Below, in pieces: positions 15,802 to 24,147 of a stretch of 64,000 nucleotides of DNA. Made by a program: the position numbers and the translations under genes. The stretch lies in the NCBI GenBank assembly GCA_002365595.1, contig DFAM01000017.1, forward strand, positions 137,982 to 201,981, read 5' to 3'. Below the pieces are notes generated by a model that worked only from the letters and a program-made list of their open reading frames with translations, ran no database searches and had not been told where the DNA came from. Numbering within the stretch: the first letter of the stretch is position 1; each line of letters starts with the position of its first letter. This stretch comes from Acinetobacter sp. UBA3106 (lineage in GTDB: Bacteria > Pseudomonadota > Gammaproteobacteria > Pseudomonadales > Moraxellaceae).

Positions 15802-17259
15802 ATGACTCAAACAATCACTCTCTATGTCGATGGCGCTTGTCGTGGCAATCCTGGTTTAGGCGGTTGGGGTGCATATATCATTACAGAATCAGAAAAACAT
15901 AAAATTTATGGCGGAGAAGCCGAAACCACCAATAACCGTATGGAACTCACCGCGGCGATTGAAGGTATTAAATTCTGTCCGAACAATGCCAAGTTGATCA
16001 TCTGGACCGACTCCAAATATGTCAAACAAGGTATTACCGAATGGATTCATGGCTGGAAAAAGAAAAACTGGAAAGATGTCAAAAATCCGGACCTGTGGAA
16101 ATTGCTGGATGCCACTTGTCAGGGCCGTGAAATTGAATGGAACTGGATTAAAGGCCATGCTGGACATCCGGGGAATGAAATGGCCGATCAGCTGGCCAAT
16201 CTGGGTGCAGACCAAGCCTTAAAAGCCATGAAAAATACATCGTTATCTGCCAAAATCGTACCTGAACAACCCGACACGCTAGATAAAAAAAAAGCTGAAA
16301 AAGACTGGTTATTAGATGACCCCTTTGGTTTCGACCTGATGGAAACCGAACTGCAAGATGACAGTGAAATTTTAGCCAATGAATCTGTAGAAAATGAATC
16401 TGTAGAAAGTGAAGCAATAGAAAATACAGAACAAAACACTCTTCAGGCAAACAGCATGCAGGAACCAGAGGAAGTTCAAGATACTCTTCCACAAAGTATA
16501 TCTGCTGCTTCGGAAAAACCGTTACACCCGCATATCGTGATTACGCCGCGAAGCAAAGAAGTCCATGGCCCACGTCAATTGATTCTGGATACCGAAACCA
16601 CTGGTTTCTATTTTCAGGACAGCGACCGCATTATTGAGGTCGGCGCGATTGAAATGGTCAACCGTAAACTGACCGGCAGCTCCATTCATATTTATATTAA
16701 TCCGCAAAAACCCGTCGGTGAATCTGAAAATATTCACGGTATTTCAGACGAGTTCTTGAAAGACAAACCCCTATACGCAGAAATTGCCGATGTGCTGTTT
16801 GACTATTTAAAAGGTGCAGAAATTATTGCGCATAACGCGACCTTCGATATGAACTTCCTGGATATGGAGTTCAAACGAGCAGGCTTTGTTGCCTTATCGG
16901 AGGTGTGTGAAGTCACCGATACCCTGGCCATGGCCAAGAGCAAACATCCGGGACAAAAGAACTCCCTCGATGCTTTGGTGCGCCGTTATGAAATTCCGCA
17001 GCGTGACCGTACTTTCCATGGTGCCTTACTGGATGCCGAAATTCTAGCGGATGTCTATCTGGCCATGACCGGTGGTCAGGTTTCTTTCGATATGGATACC
17101 CTGACCGAAAGCGAGCAGCAACAGGCACAAATCACCCGTTCTACTGTGCAAATAGACCTGCCTGTGATTTTACCTTCCGCTGAAGAACTGGAAGCACATG
17201 AGAATTGGATCAAACTATTTGAAGAAAAACATGGAACAGCTTGTCTTTTTGCAAAATAA
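15802..17259 (+). CDS. Fused ribonuclease HI - DNA polymerase III epsilon (DnaQ) protein
   Basis: A 485-aa two-enzyme chain. Residues 1-150 are RNase HI with its D-E-D-D catalytic set: VDGACRGNPG, RMELTAA, TDSKYV and GNEMAD. Residues about 150-250 are an acidic linker containing three 15-base tandem repeats (ESVEN/ESVES/EAIEN). Residues about 255-440 are a DEDDh proofreading exonuclease: LDTETTGF (ExoI), HNATFDMNF (ExoII), and HGALLDAEILAD (ExoIII). After the conserved MTGG comes QVSFDM, at the position of the beta-clamp-binding motif of E. coli epsilon. The frame extends 3 codons upstream to a TTG; the ATG at 15802 is preferred, with GGA about 10 bases before. I recall this fusion as known in Acinetobacter; rnhA and dnaQ are neighbours in many relatives. 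It is divergent from mltD. Confidence 0.93.
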   Translation: MTQTITLYVDGACRGNPGLGGWGAYIITESEKHKIYGGEAETTNNRMELTAAIEGIKFCPNNAKLIIWTDSKYVKQGITEWIHGWKKKNWKDVKNPDLWKLLDATCQGREIEWNWIKGHAGHPGNEMADQLANLGADQALKAMKNTSLSAKIVPEQPDTLDKKKAEKDWLLDDPFGFDLMETELQDDSEILANESVENESVESEAIENTEQNTLQANSMQEPEEVQDTLPQSISAASEKPLHPHIVITPRSKEVHGPRQLILDTETTGFYFQDSDRIIEVGAIEMVNRKLTGSSIHIYINPQKPVGESENIHGISDEFLKDKPLYAEIADVLFDYLKGAEIIAHNATFDMNFLDMEFKRAGFVALSEVCEVTDTLAMAKSKHPGQKNSLDALVRRYEIPQRDRTFHGALLDAEILADVYLAMTGGQVSFDMDTLTESEQQQAQITRSTVQIDLPVILPSAEELEAHENWIKLFEEKHGTACLFAK

Positions 17260-17385
17260 AATCTACATTTCTAGTGGTTTTTTGTATTTAAACGTTTAAC
17301 AGTTAAGTTATAGTTAAACGCAAAGAAGTCTCGCCTTGAACAGGCGACTCATAAACAGATAAAACACTAGGAAAGGTGCAGATAC

Positions 17386-19029
17386 ATGTCTTACCAAACC
17401 TCTATTCATTTTGACCCGACTGCATTGCTGATAATAAAAAATGAGGTTGATAATTCAATTAAATTAGTTGAATCAGCGGTTAGTTCCTTGGCAGAAGACC
17501 AGACTTTACCTTTTGGTATTGATGATGCACTGAATCAGTTTGAGCAATGTGCCCAGGTTCTTGCCCTGATTGATATGCAAAGCCTGGCTAAAATTGCCCA
17601 GTATTCAGCAGAGTTAATGCGCAAGATTATGGGGAATCCTGCGCAAATTAATACTCAGGAAGTGATTGCCTTAAGTGAAGGCACCACCATGCTGAAACGC
17701 TATATCGAATTTATTTGCTTGCGTGAAGTTAAAATTCCGCAATTCCTGCTCGACACACTGAATCGCCTGGAAATTGTACTGGGTAAACCTCTTACCCATG
17801 AAGGTCAGCATATCGAGTCATTACTGGACTGTATCACGCCTGATTTTCAGCTGCCTCAAGCGCCAAGTCTGGAAAAATCACAATATGTACACCGCCTGTA
17901 TAAATTGTCTTTAAACAAGCTGATTAAGCAGGAAGAAACTGAATTTGATTTGCAAGCGATCAAATTGGTCGGTGCATATTTGGCAGGTCTGGCAGAAAAC
18001 ACGCCAAGCAAGCAATACTGGAATCTGGTACATGTGGCATTTAGTCAAATGGATCATTTGCTGTTAAACGATCCACGTTTACGCACCTTGATCAGTATTG
18101 AACGAAATATGGCGCAATATTTCAGTGCTTCAGATCGCTTCAAGCCAACGCTGCCGGATTTATCTAACATCTTGAGTTTGTGTATTAGTCAGGAAGATGA
18201 CACGGCCCAGCATATTCGTAGCCAGTTAAACGTTGGTGAAGATCATCTGACCGATACGCAATTGCAGGTATTTAGCCGCCATCTTTATGGACCTGACTTT
18301 GATACCATGCATACCATTAGTGAACTTGTGACCACGGAAATGGCACAAATTCGTAATGATATCGAATTCAATTATCAAAACATGACCGCCGAGAAAACGC
18401 GGGAACTCCAAGACAAATTAATCAGTCTTGCCAACATTTTCAAAGTGCTCAATCTGAATGAAGCCTTCAATGATTTATCTCGTCAAGCCAGCTTGCTGGA
18501 CAAGACCGAAGTGCTGAAAGATGAAAGTTTTGCTCAACAATTGATGAATTGTATTTTATCGGCCATGAATTCCATTGGCGTTCTGGAACGTCACCACACT
18601 TCAAGCCGTTTACAGCTTCGCGTCCACAACATGAACATCTCTTTAGACCGCTTAGATGAAGCGCATGATGCTTTACTCAATGAAACTAAAGCAGCGGTTG
18701 GCCAGACTAGTGAATCTTTAATGCAATATTTGCAAGATCAGAACCTGGCAGCTCTGGAAAACATTCCAACCCAATTACGTGAAATTGGTGGCGCCCTGCT
18801 GTTCTTAAATGCTGAATCTGGTCAGAAGTCATTAAATACTGCCGCAGCGTTTGTTCAACAGCAAATTGAAAATTCTGCGACTATCAGTACTGAACAAATC
18901 AATCACACGCTTGATACCTTGGCCAGTGCCGATATGCTGATTGACAATTTAAAATCGAAACAGCCTGTATTACAGTCGATGTTTAATGTAGCATTGGAAA
19001 GTAGTGAAAAACTGAAAACTGTAGCCTAA
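17386..19029 (+). CDS. FimL-like protein (degenerate Hpt / ChpA N-terminal homologue)
   Basis: A 547-aa, predominantly helical cytoplasmic protein without signal or membrane segments. Its size and layout (N-terminal helical region beginning SYQTSIHFDPTALLIIKNEVDNS, a long central helical part, a C-terminal helical bundle) fit FimL. In Pseudomonas aeruginosa FimL resembles the N-terminus of the chemotaxis-like kinase ChpA, lacks phosphorylatable histidines and regulates type IV pili through cAMP. I recognise it by overall pattern rather than a short motif, so confidence is moderate. An AGG-type SD precedes the ATG, and its TAA overlaps the ATG of nudC by one base, implying co-translation. No chp/pil genes are in the window. 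Confidence 0.5.
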   Translation: MSYQTSIHFDPTALLIIKNEVDNSIKLVESAVSSLAEDQTLPFGIDDALNQFEQCAQVLALIDMQSLAKIAQYSAELMRKIMGNPAQINTQEVIALSEGTTMLKRYIEFICLREVKIPQFLLDTLNRLEIVLGKPLTHEGQHIESLLDCITPDFQLPQAPSLEKSQYVHRLYKLSLNKLIKQEETEFDLQAIKLVGAYLAGLAENTPSKQYWNLVHVAFSQMDHLLLNDPRLRTLISIERNMAQYFSASDRFKPTLPDLSNILSLCISQEDDTAQHIRSQLNVGEDHLTDTQLQVFSRHLYGPDFDTMHTISELVTTEMAQIRNDIEFNYQNMTAEKTRELQDKLISLANIFKVLNLNEAFNDLSRQASLLDKTEVLKDESFAQQLMNCILSAMNSIGVLERHHTSSRLQLRVHNMNISLDRLDEAHDALLNETKAAVGQTSESLMQYLQDQNLAALENIPTQLREIGGALLFLNAESGQKSLNTAAAFVQQQIENSATISTEQINHTLDTLASADMLIDNLKSKQPVLQSMFNVALESSEKLKTVA

Positions 19030-19802
19030 TGTCTGAATTGTCACTTGCTTATATCTTTCATCAACATCAACTTTTAGTCGATGAAAACTTTCAACTCCCC
19101 CGGGTAGAACGTTTGGCAAGTGACCTTCAGGTCAACACGGGTGATCAGGTGATTGCCCGTGATCTTCTCGAAAATGAGCCGCTTCCCGCAGGCTTGCAAC
19201 TGGTTCCTATCCGCCAATTATTAACACTCTGGGATAGCAAACAGTTTGAAACGGCCAGCCGTGCCATCCAGCTCTTAGAATGGCGTAGAAATCATCAGTT
19301 CTGTAGCCATTGTGGGCATAAAACCGAAGCCCATCCGACTGAATATGCCATGATTTGCCCTGCCTGTCGTTATCATCAGTATCCGCGGGTACAACCTTGT
19401 GTCATCACGGTCATTACACGGGGCGACGATGAAATTCTGCTGGCAAAAAATGCGAACAACAAAAGCAATATGTATGGTCTGATTGCTGGTTTTGTTGAAG
19501 TAGGAGAAACCCTGGAAGAAGCGGTACGCCGTGAAACTTTTGAGGAAGTGGGTTTAAAATTAAAAAATATTCAGTATCTTGCCAGTCAGCCTTGGCCTTT
19601 TCCAAGTAACTTGATGCTCGCCTTCCGTGCTGAATATGCATCTGGCGATATTCAGCTACAAGAGGAAGAAATTAGCGATGCGCAATTCTTTAAAATGGAT
19701 CAACTGCCTGAAATTCCATTTAAAGGCAGTATTGCCTACGCCATGATTAAACACATTACCGAAGGTCATCCGGTTGCAGATGACACCCGAGAATGGCTCT
19801 AA
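19029..19802 (+). CDS. nudC: NAD(+) diphosphatase / NADH pyrophosphatase NudC
   Basis: A 257-aa Nudix hydrolase that splits NAD(H) to NMN(H) and AMP and, in E. coli, removes NAD caps from RNA. Four zinc cysteines are visible in CSHCGH and CPACRYHQYPR (about residues 97-120). The Nudix box GFVEVGETLEEAVRRETFEEVGL starts near residue 155 with all conserved Glu residues, followed by the NudC-specific SQPWPFPSNLM. The start overlaps the fimL-like stop. The gene ends one base before the end of the convergent esterase gene, with no terminator between. Confidence 0.95.
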   Translation: MSELSLAYIFHQHQLLVDENFQLPRVERLASDLQVNTGDQVIARDLLENEPLPAGLQLVPIRQLLTLWDSKQFETASRAIQLLEWRRNHQFCSHCGHKTEAHPTEYAMICPACRYHQYPRVQPCVITVITRGDDEILLAKNANNKSNMYGLIAGFVEVGETLEEAVRRETFEEVGLKLKNIQYLASQPWPFPSNLMLAFRAEYASGDIQLQEEEISDAQFFKMDQLPEIPFKGSIAYAMIKHITEGHPVADDTREWL

Positions 19803-19803
19803 G

Positions 19804-20691
19804 TTAGGGTTTTAGCGCCTCTTCCAGCACCGTTAAAATCTGTTTTTTGGTCTGGAAATAGCGACTAAACAAACTGGAAACTGATCCCATAATCGACACA
19901 TGACCGGTACCGGGAATGGTAATCATCTGGCTGTGATTGCCCTTTTCCTGCAAAATACGATGTAAATCTTCTGAATTACTATGACCCACCACCTGATCAT
20001 TTGCAGCTAAGAACAGGTAATGTCGCACCGTATTGGTTTCTACAAAATAATAAGGCATTACCTGCTGATATGGCACAGTCTGATCGAAGGCATCCGCACA
20101 AATCGGATCACCTTTATAATCAAAATGATAAGGTCCAGACAATCCAATAATGGCACGAATTTGACTGCGGCATTGCAAACTGTAAGGCGTCGGATGATAA
20201 AGGGCTGACATGATATTAAATGCACCGGCAGAATGCCCCATCAGCACTATTTTTTCAGTCTGGATATTTAATTTGGACTGATGCTGAGTCAAATAATTCA
20301 GCGCCAGACTCAGATCATCAATATAACTGGGAAACACATGCTGCGGCGCAAGATGATAGTTGATCACTGCAACATCATAGCCCTCTTTGGCAAAGGCCTC
20401 ACCGACAAAGTGATAATCTTTTTTATCACCATGCAGCCATGCGCCGCCATGAACAAACACGATTAAAGGCCGCTGCTCGAGAGGTGATGCAGCAGAGAAA
20501 ATATCGAGGCGTTGTCGTGCTTTTAAGCCGTAAGCAATATTTTCATGTAGCGTATAACCCTTTCGCGGGGTTAAACGATTCAATGCATAACTACCAAAAT
20601 CGTAAAGGCGAAAATTCTTGTACTGTATTTTCACTTTTTCGACTTTTTGCTGGATTTCCTTTCTAACCGCTTGTACAACCTTATTGAGCAT
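19804..20691 (-). CDS. Alpha/beta-hydrolase (esterase/lipase of the HSL/BD-FAE type)
   Basis: About 295 aa with the start at ATG 20691 (MLNKVVQ). The longer frame to 20718 would begin with TTG inside the upstream gene. Motifs are the oxyanion segment HGGAWLHGDK, the nucleophile elbow GHSAGAFN near residue 152, and a C-terminal GTGHVSIMG carrying the catalytic histidine; the acid is probably in LAANDQVV. No signal peptide, so it probably acts on small esters in the cytoplasm. The ATG lies inside the last codons of the BON lipoprotein gene (11-base overlap), so translation is probably coupled. Confidence 0.8.
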   Translation of the reverse strand: MLNKVVQAVRKEIQQKVEKVKIQYKNFRLYDFGSYALNRLTPRKGYTLHENIAYGLKARQRLDIFSAASPLEQRPLIVFVHGGAWLHGDKKDYHFVGEAFAKEGYDVAVINYHLAPQHVFPSYIDDLSLALNYLTQHQSKLNIQTEKIVLMGHSAGAFNIMSALYHPTPYSLQCRSQIRAIIGLSGPYHFDYKGDPICADAFDQTVPYQQVMPYYFVETNTVRHYLFLAANDQVVGHSNSEDLHRILQEKGNHSQMITIPGTGHVSIMGSVSSLFSRYFQTKKQILTVLEEALKP

Positions 20692-21364
20692 AGGTTGGTT
20701 CAGCCTGATCCGGATCAATCGCTACCGGTGTCTGTTCAACCGGCTGAGCATTCACTACAGGACTGCTAAAACTTGAAGTCACTGCACCGGACTGTTCTAC
20801 ATTATCAATCAGCGTAATGATTTTGCTGACATTGCCCACTTGTTGCAGCACCTGATTTAAATCATTAATTTCTGCCGTATTTAAACGTCCCATGACATAT
20901 AAAACACCATTTTCGGTGTGAATACGCACTTTACTGTCAGAAACAACTACCGCTTTCATAATCAGGCCACGCGTATTCGCAGTGACCGTGGTATCTTGCA
21001 TAATCGTGCTATAACCAATCTGGTTACCGACAGCAATATAATTATGTACGGTTTTCACATCGCTCATGGCACGCACATTATCTTCAGCCAACTGTTTTAA
21101 GTGGGCATCAGGCACTTGACCTGTTAATAATACATTGCCATGAAAACTTTCAATATTGATGCGAGATTGTTTAAAGCGACTGTCTAATTTATATAAATTG
21201 ATTTTGGCGGTACGCTCTATAGAGGAATCGATAAACACCTGTCCAAGAGAACGCGCTCCACTTTCTGTACCTACCGGGGCGGATCCTGTGCCACTCGAGA
21301 TAAAACTTGCACAACCAGATAAACTTGCTACACACAGTAACGTCATTGCAATACGGTTAAACAC
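20681..21364 (-). CDS. BON-domain outer-membrane lipoprotein, DolP (YraP)-like
   Basis: A 227-aa lipoprotein: signal peptide with lipobox LSGC at about residue 18, then two BON domains (about residues 45-115 and 120-195) with segments such as GNVLLTGQVPD and NGVLYVMGRLN, followed by a Pro/Val/Gln-rich tail. E. coli DolP has the same two-BON layout, binds anionic phospholipid at division sites and supports outer-membrane integrity. The position next to yraN and an lpoA-like gene, with rsmI divergent, reproduces the E. coli rsmI-lpoA-yraN-(diaA)-dolP neighbourhood, minus diaA, and supports the call. Confidence 0.82.
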   Translation of the reverse strand: MFNRIAMTLLCVASLSGCASFISSGTGSAPVGTESGARSLGQVFIDSSIERTAKINLYKLDSRFKQSRINIESFHGNVLLTGQVPDAHLKQLAEDNVRAMSDVKTVHNYIAVGNQIGYSTIMQDTTVTANTRGLIMKAVVVSDSKVRIHTENGVLYVMGRLNTAEINDLNQVLQQVGNVSKIITLIDNVEQSGAVTSSFSSPVVNAQPVEQTPVAIDPDQAEPTYAQ

Positions 21365-21424
21365 TCAGCAAGACTCCTCATTATTCAGTTCTATTTTATG
21401 TCAGCATTTACGCTATGATTTTGT

Positions 21425-21853
21425 TCAAAGATTAATAAACTCTTGATCAAAAGTAAAAGCATTTTCAATCCATTGTTGATCATAAGTGAATTTAGAAAAA
21501 TCTTGCTGTATGGTTTTTGCAAATTGTTGAAGAAAATCAAAACAAATCACATCAAAACGGCTATAAAAGTTTTGAAACTCCTGATGGGCATCTAAAAAGC
21601 ACATTGCCGACTTCATAATTTTGCGCTGTTTGGATAAAGAAATACTTTCAAAGGAATGAGCATATTGAGTCACTGAACGTGCTTTGACTTCAACAAAAAC
21701 CAGTTCCTGAGCATGCTGTACAATCAGGTCAATTTCACCGTAACGACAATGATAATTTGCTGCAACCAGCTGAAAGCCTTGAGCCTGTAATACGTTCAAA
21801 GCCTGCTGTTCCGCCCATTGGCCTAACTTTAAAGGTGTCGGAAGATTTGACAT
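21425..21853 (-). CDS. yraN: YraN / UPF0102 family endonuclease-like protein
   Basis: A 142-aa protein with the UPF0102 pattern: GQWAEQQALNVLQAQGF at the N-terminus, then NYHCRYGEIDLIVQ and FVEVKARS. These Glu/Asp/Glu-x-Lys residues form a Holliday-junction-resolvase-like nuclease core. The C-terminal part (FDVICFD) is also typical. Function in the cell is unproven. Its ATG directly abuts the end of the LpoA-like gene (shared base at 21853), so the two are one transcript. Confidence 0.88.
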   Translation of the reverse strand: MSNLPTPLKLGQWAEQQALNVLQAQGFQLVAANYHCRYGEIDLIVQHAQELVFVEVKARSVTQYAHSFESISLSKQRKIMKSAMCFLDAHQEFQNFYSRFDVICFDFLQQFAKTIQQDFSKFTYDQQWIENAFTFDQEFINL

Positions 21854-22788
21854 TACAATGCCCGAATTCCCTTTTTAGTATTTTCATAACAATGTGGAAT
21901 GCGCTGGATTTGATTATTATTAATTTGAATTAATCCGGTGCGCCCCTGAAACTGCATACTTTTTAAGTCGGGCTCTGCCAGATATTGGCTTGCAATATGC
22001 CAGGCATCTCCGCCAAAAGCGATCAGACGCTGATAAGCCATAGAAACCGCGTTTGGCTGATTGGCTGGTATCACATCCGGCCATTCTGAGCCATATAAGG
22101 CCGGAGCATCACAAAATTTCACACCTACAGGTAATATCTGACCTTGTTCAATAGAATTGGGTAAAATATAGATATTTTTATGCGGCAACTTGGTCTGGTT
22201 ATTCAGCCAGGCATTATTGCCTAGCAACAATAAACCGGTGTGCTTATTTAACTTTTTTGGTGCTTCCTCGATGATATTCAGCGGATAATCTGTCTGGGTC
22301 AGTAAGGAAATCAGAAACAGTTCGTTATCAATTTCGGCATCCTTTTGCTGCAACACATACAGTTCCTTGATCTGGTCATTTTGTAATACCTGATTCAGCG
22401 CCACTGCATCATCCTGCTTGGACAAACTAAATTGTCCCACATTGGCAAGTTGTGATGACACTTCATTCAAGGCCAAAACCCGAACCTTTGGCTGCGCCTT
22501 AATTACTGCTTCTACATCTTGACGTGCCAAAGGTCCAACCACCATTTGAGTTTTTTTATTGACATTTTGTTTAAGCAACTGCGCAATTTGTTTTTTGTCC
22601 GAGTTTACAAATTTAATTGCGGTTTTCAGCTCTGATGCCTGATAAGCACCCATAAAACCCTGTTTGATACTTAATCCGGCTCGCGCCAAAGGTCCCGATT
22701 CGGGTAAAATGACCAGCACTTCAGCTTGGGCGTGGTTAAAAATGCAATACAGGATGAAGCTCATCAATATTTTTTTATTATTCAACAT
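21853..22788 (-). CDS. Short LpoA-like penicillin-binding-protein activator
   Basis: A 311-aa periplasmic protein. Residues 1-22 are a signal peptide ending AQA; there is no canonical lipobox (ILYC in the hydrophobic core is a poor match). The mature part is a periplasmic-binding-protein fold like the C-terminal domain of LpoA/YraM: VLVILPESGPLARAGLSIKQGFMGAY, VVGPLARQDVEAV near residue 85, and GDAWHIASQ near residue 270. E. coli LpoA is roughly twice as long, with an N-terminal TPR-like domain and a lipid anchor, both missing here. The call rests on fold motifs and on the rsmI/yraN/dolP neighbourhood. The start at 22788 has TAAGG about 9 bases upstream and is only 12 bases from the rsmI ATG. 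Confidence 0.72.
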   Translation of the reverse strand: MLNNKKILMSFILYCIFNHAQAEVLVILPESGPLARAGLSIKQGFMGAYQASELKTAIKFVNSDKKQIAQLLKQNVNKKTQMVVGPLARQDVEAVIKAQPKVRVLALNEVSSQLANVGQFSLSKQDDAVALNQVLQNDQIKELYVLQQKDAEIDNELFLISLLTQTDYPLNIIEEAPKKLNKHTGLLLLGNNAWLNNQTKLPHKNIYILPNSIEQGQILPVGVKFCDAPALYGSEWPDVIPANQPNAVSMAYQRLIAFGGDAWHIASQYLAEPDLKSMQFQGRTGLIQINNNQIQRIPHCYENTKKGIRAL

Positions 22789-22800
22789 TGGAGAAACCTT

Positions 22801-23640
22801 ATGAGTGCTCAGTTATTTGTTGTAGCGACCCCAATTGGGCACTTAGATGACATTACTTATCGTGCTATTGATATTCTAAAGTCTGTAAGCGTCATCGCGG
22901 CAGAAGATACACGTACTTCTGCTCAATTATTAAAGCACTTTAATATTACAACTCCGCTTACTGCCTGTCACGAACATAATGAAAGCAATAAAATTGACAT
23001 ATTGATCCAGCGATTGCTGAAGGGCGAAAATATGGCACTGATCAGTGATGCAGGTACGCCGCTGATTAGCGATCCGGGTTTTAAACTGGTTCGTGCAGCC
23101 CAAGAAAACAATATTCGTGTTGTACCAGTGCCTGGTGCCTGTGCAGCGATTGCGGCACTCAGTTCTGTCGGCTTGCCCAGTGACCGTTTTAGTTTCGAAG
23201 GCTTTTTGCCTTCTCGCCAGTCACAACGCCTGATTCAGTTAGAAAAGCTGAAAGATGAAACCCAGACCCTGATTTTTTACGAAGCGCCGCATCGTATTTT
23301 AGAGTCGGTTAAAGATATGGCACAGGTGTTTGGTGCAGACCGAGCTGTGGGTTTTGCCCGTGAAATTACCAAGACCTTTGAAACCATTAAAAAAATGACT
23401 TTGGCAGAATTGGTTCAGTTTATTGAAGCTGACCATAACCAGCAAAAAGGTGAAATTGTACTAGTGATTGGCGGTGCAACTGCAGAAAAGGATCTGGACC
23501 AAGAAAAACTGGACAAGTTATTGACCCGTTTACTACAGGACTTATCTGTTAAGGCCGCTTCGCAACTGGCGGCAGATTTAACTGGAATAAAAAAGAAAGT
23601 GGCGTATCAACGCGCTTTGGAACTCAGCAATAAAATCTGA
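22801..23640 (+). CDS. rsmI: 16S rRNA 2'-O-ribose C1402 methyltransferase RsmI
   Basis: A 279-aa SAM-dependent methyltransferase of the tetrapyrrole-methylase fold. Motifs are VVATPIGHLDDITYRAIDIL, AEDTRTSAQLLKHF, LISDAGTPLISDPGF and VPGACAAIAALSSVGLP. The longest frame begins at 22726, but the ATG at 22801 has a GGAG SD and starts exactly where family members start. It modifies C1402 in the ribosomal decoding centre. It is divergent from the lpoA-like gene with 12 bases between the start codons. Confidence 0.95.
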   Translation: MSAQLFVVATPIGHLDDITYRAIDILKSVSVIAAEDTRTSAQLLKHFNITTPLTACHEHNESNKIDILIQRLLKGENMALISDAGTPLISDPGFKLVRAAQENNIRVVPVPGACAAIAALSSVGLPSDRFSFEGFLPSRQSQRLIQLEKLKDETQTLIFYEAPHRILESVKDMAQVFGADRAVGFAREITKTFETIKKMTLAELVQFIEADHNQQKGEIVLVIGGATAEKDLDQEKLDKLLTRLLQDLSVKAASQLAADLTGIKKKVAYQRALELSNKI

Positions 23641-23660
23641 GGGACTTTGGGTTCAAAAGC

Positions 23661-23689
23661 AAAAAAGCATCACAAAGTGATGCTTTTTT
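23661..23689. terminator. Bidirectional terminator between rsmI and the sutA-like gene
   Basis: GCATCAC and GTGATGC pair around AAA, flanked by six A residues on one side and six T residues on the other, so it can serve both convergent genes. Confidence 0.88.
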
Positions 23690-23720
23690 ATACCACAGTT
23701 AAAACCGGTACAAGATTGAA

Positions 23721-23969
23721 TTAATCTTTTACTGACTCGTCTGCAGGCACTTCAGTGATGCGACCACCACGAGCAAGGAAAGCAGCCACTTCATCTTCCA
23801 GCGCTTGACGCTGTTTAAGTTTGGCAGTCACTGTCAGCGTTTCAGCTTCTGCAACATCACCATCAGTTGCAACTGTATCACTGTCAGACGCGCCTTTTTC
23901 AGCGGCTTTTGCTTCATCTTCATCGACTGCGGTTTCTTCTACATCATCGTAGTCATTCATATCTGTCAT
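23721..23969 (-). CDS. SutA-like small RNA polymerase-binding regulator
   Basis: An 82-aa acidic protein. Residues 1-45 are disordered and rich in Asp/Glu/Ala; residues 50-76 form a helix and turn (KLKQRQALEDEVAAFLARGG, then RITEVPAD) that closely recalls the core of Pseudomonas SutA (KQKERDAL...EEFLARGGKVQEIEPN). SutA binds RNA polymerase and raises transcription of ribosomal and maintenance genes in slow growth. Relative to SutA (about 105 aa), the conserved C-terminal tail is missing here. Recognition is from memory of the motif. It is a single gene with a terminator downstream shared with rsmI. Confidence 0.6.
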   Translation of the reverse strand: MTDMNDYDDVEETAVDEDEAKAAEKGASDSDTVATDGDVAEAETLTVTAKLKQRQALEDEVAAFLARGGRITEVPADESVKD

Positions 23970-24147
23970 CTTTATTTCTCCCCAAAAATGACTTATATCA
24001 ATCCAATTTAAATTTGATTGCGAACTAGGAAGAAATTTAACAATCTCTGCACGTTTCGCATAGAGTCAATTTTAAAAAAATCGTATCTTTTTTAATCAAA
24101 AAAGTAACCTTGTATAAATATTTGTACAAAAAACGATTTTTTCAGCC

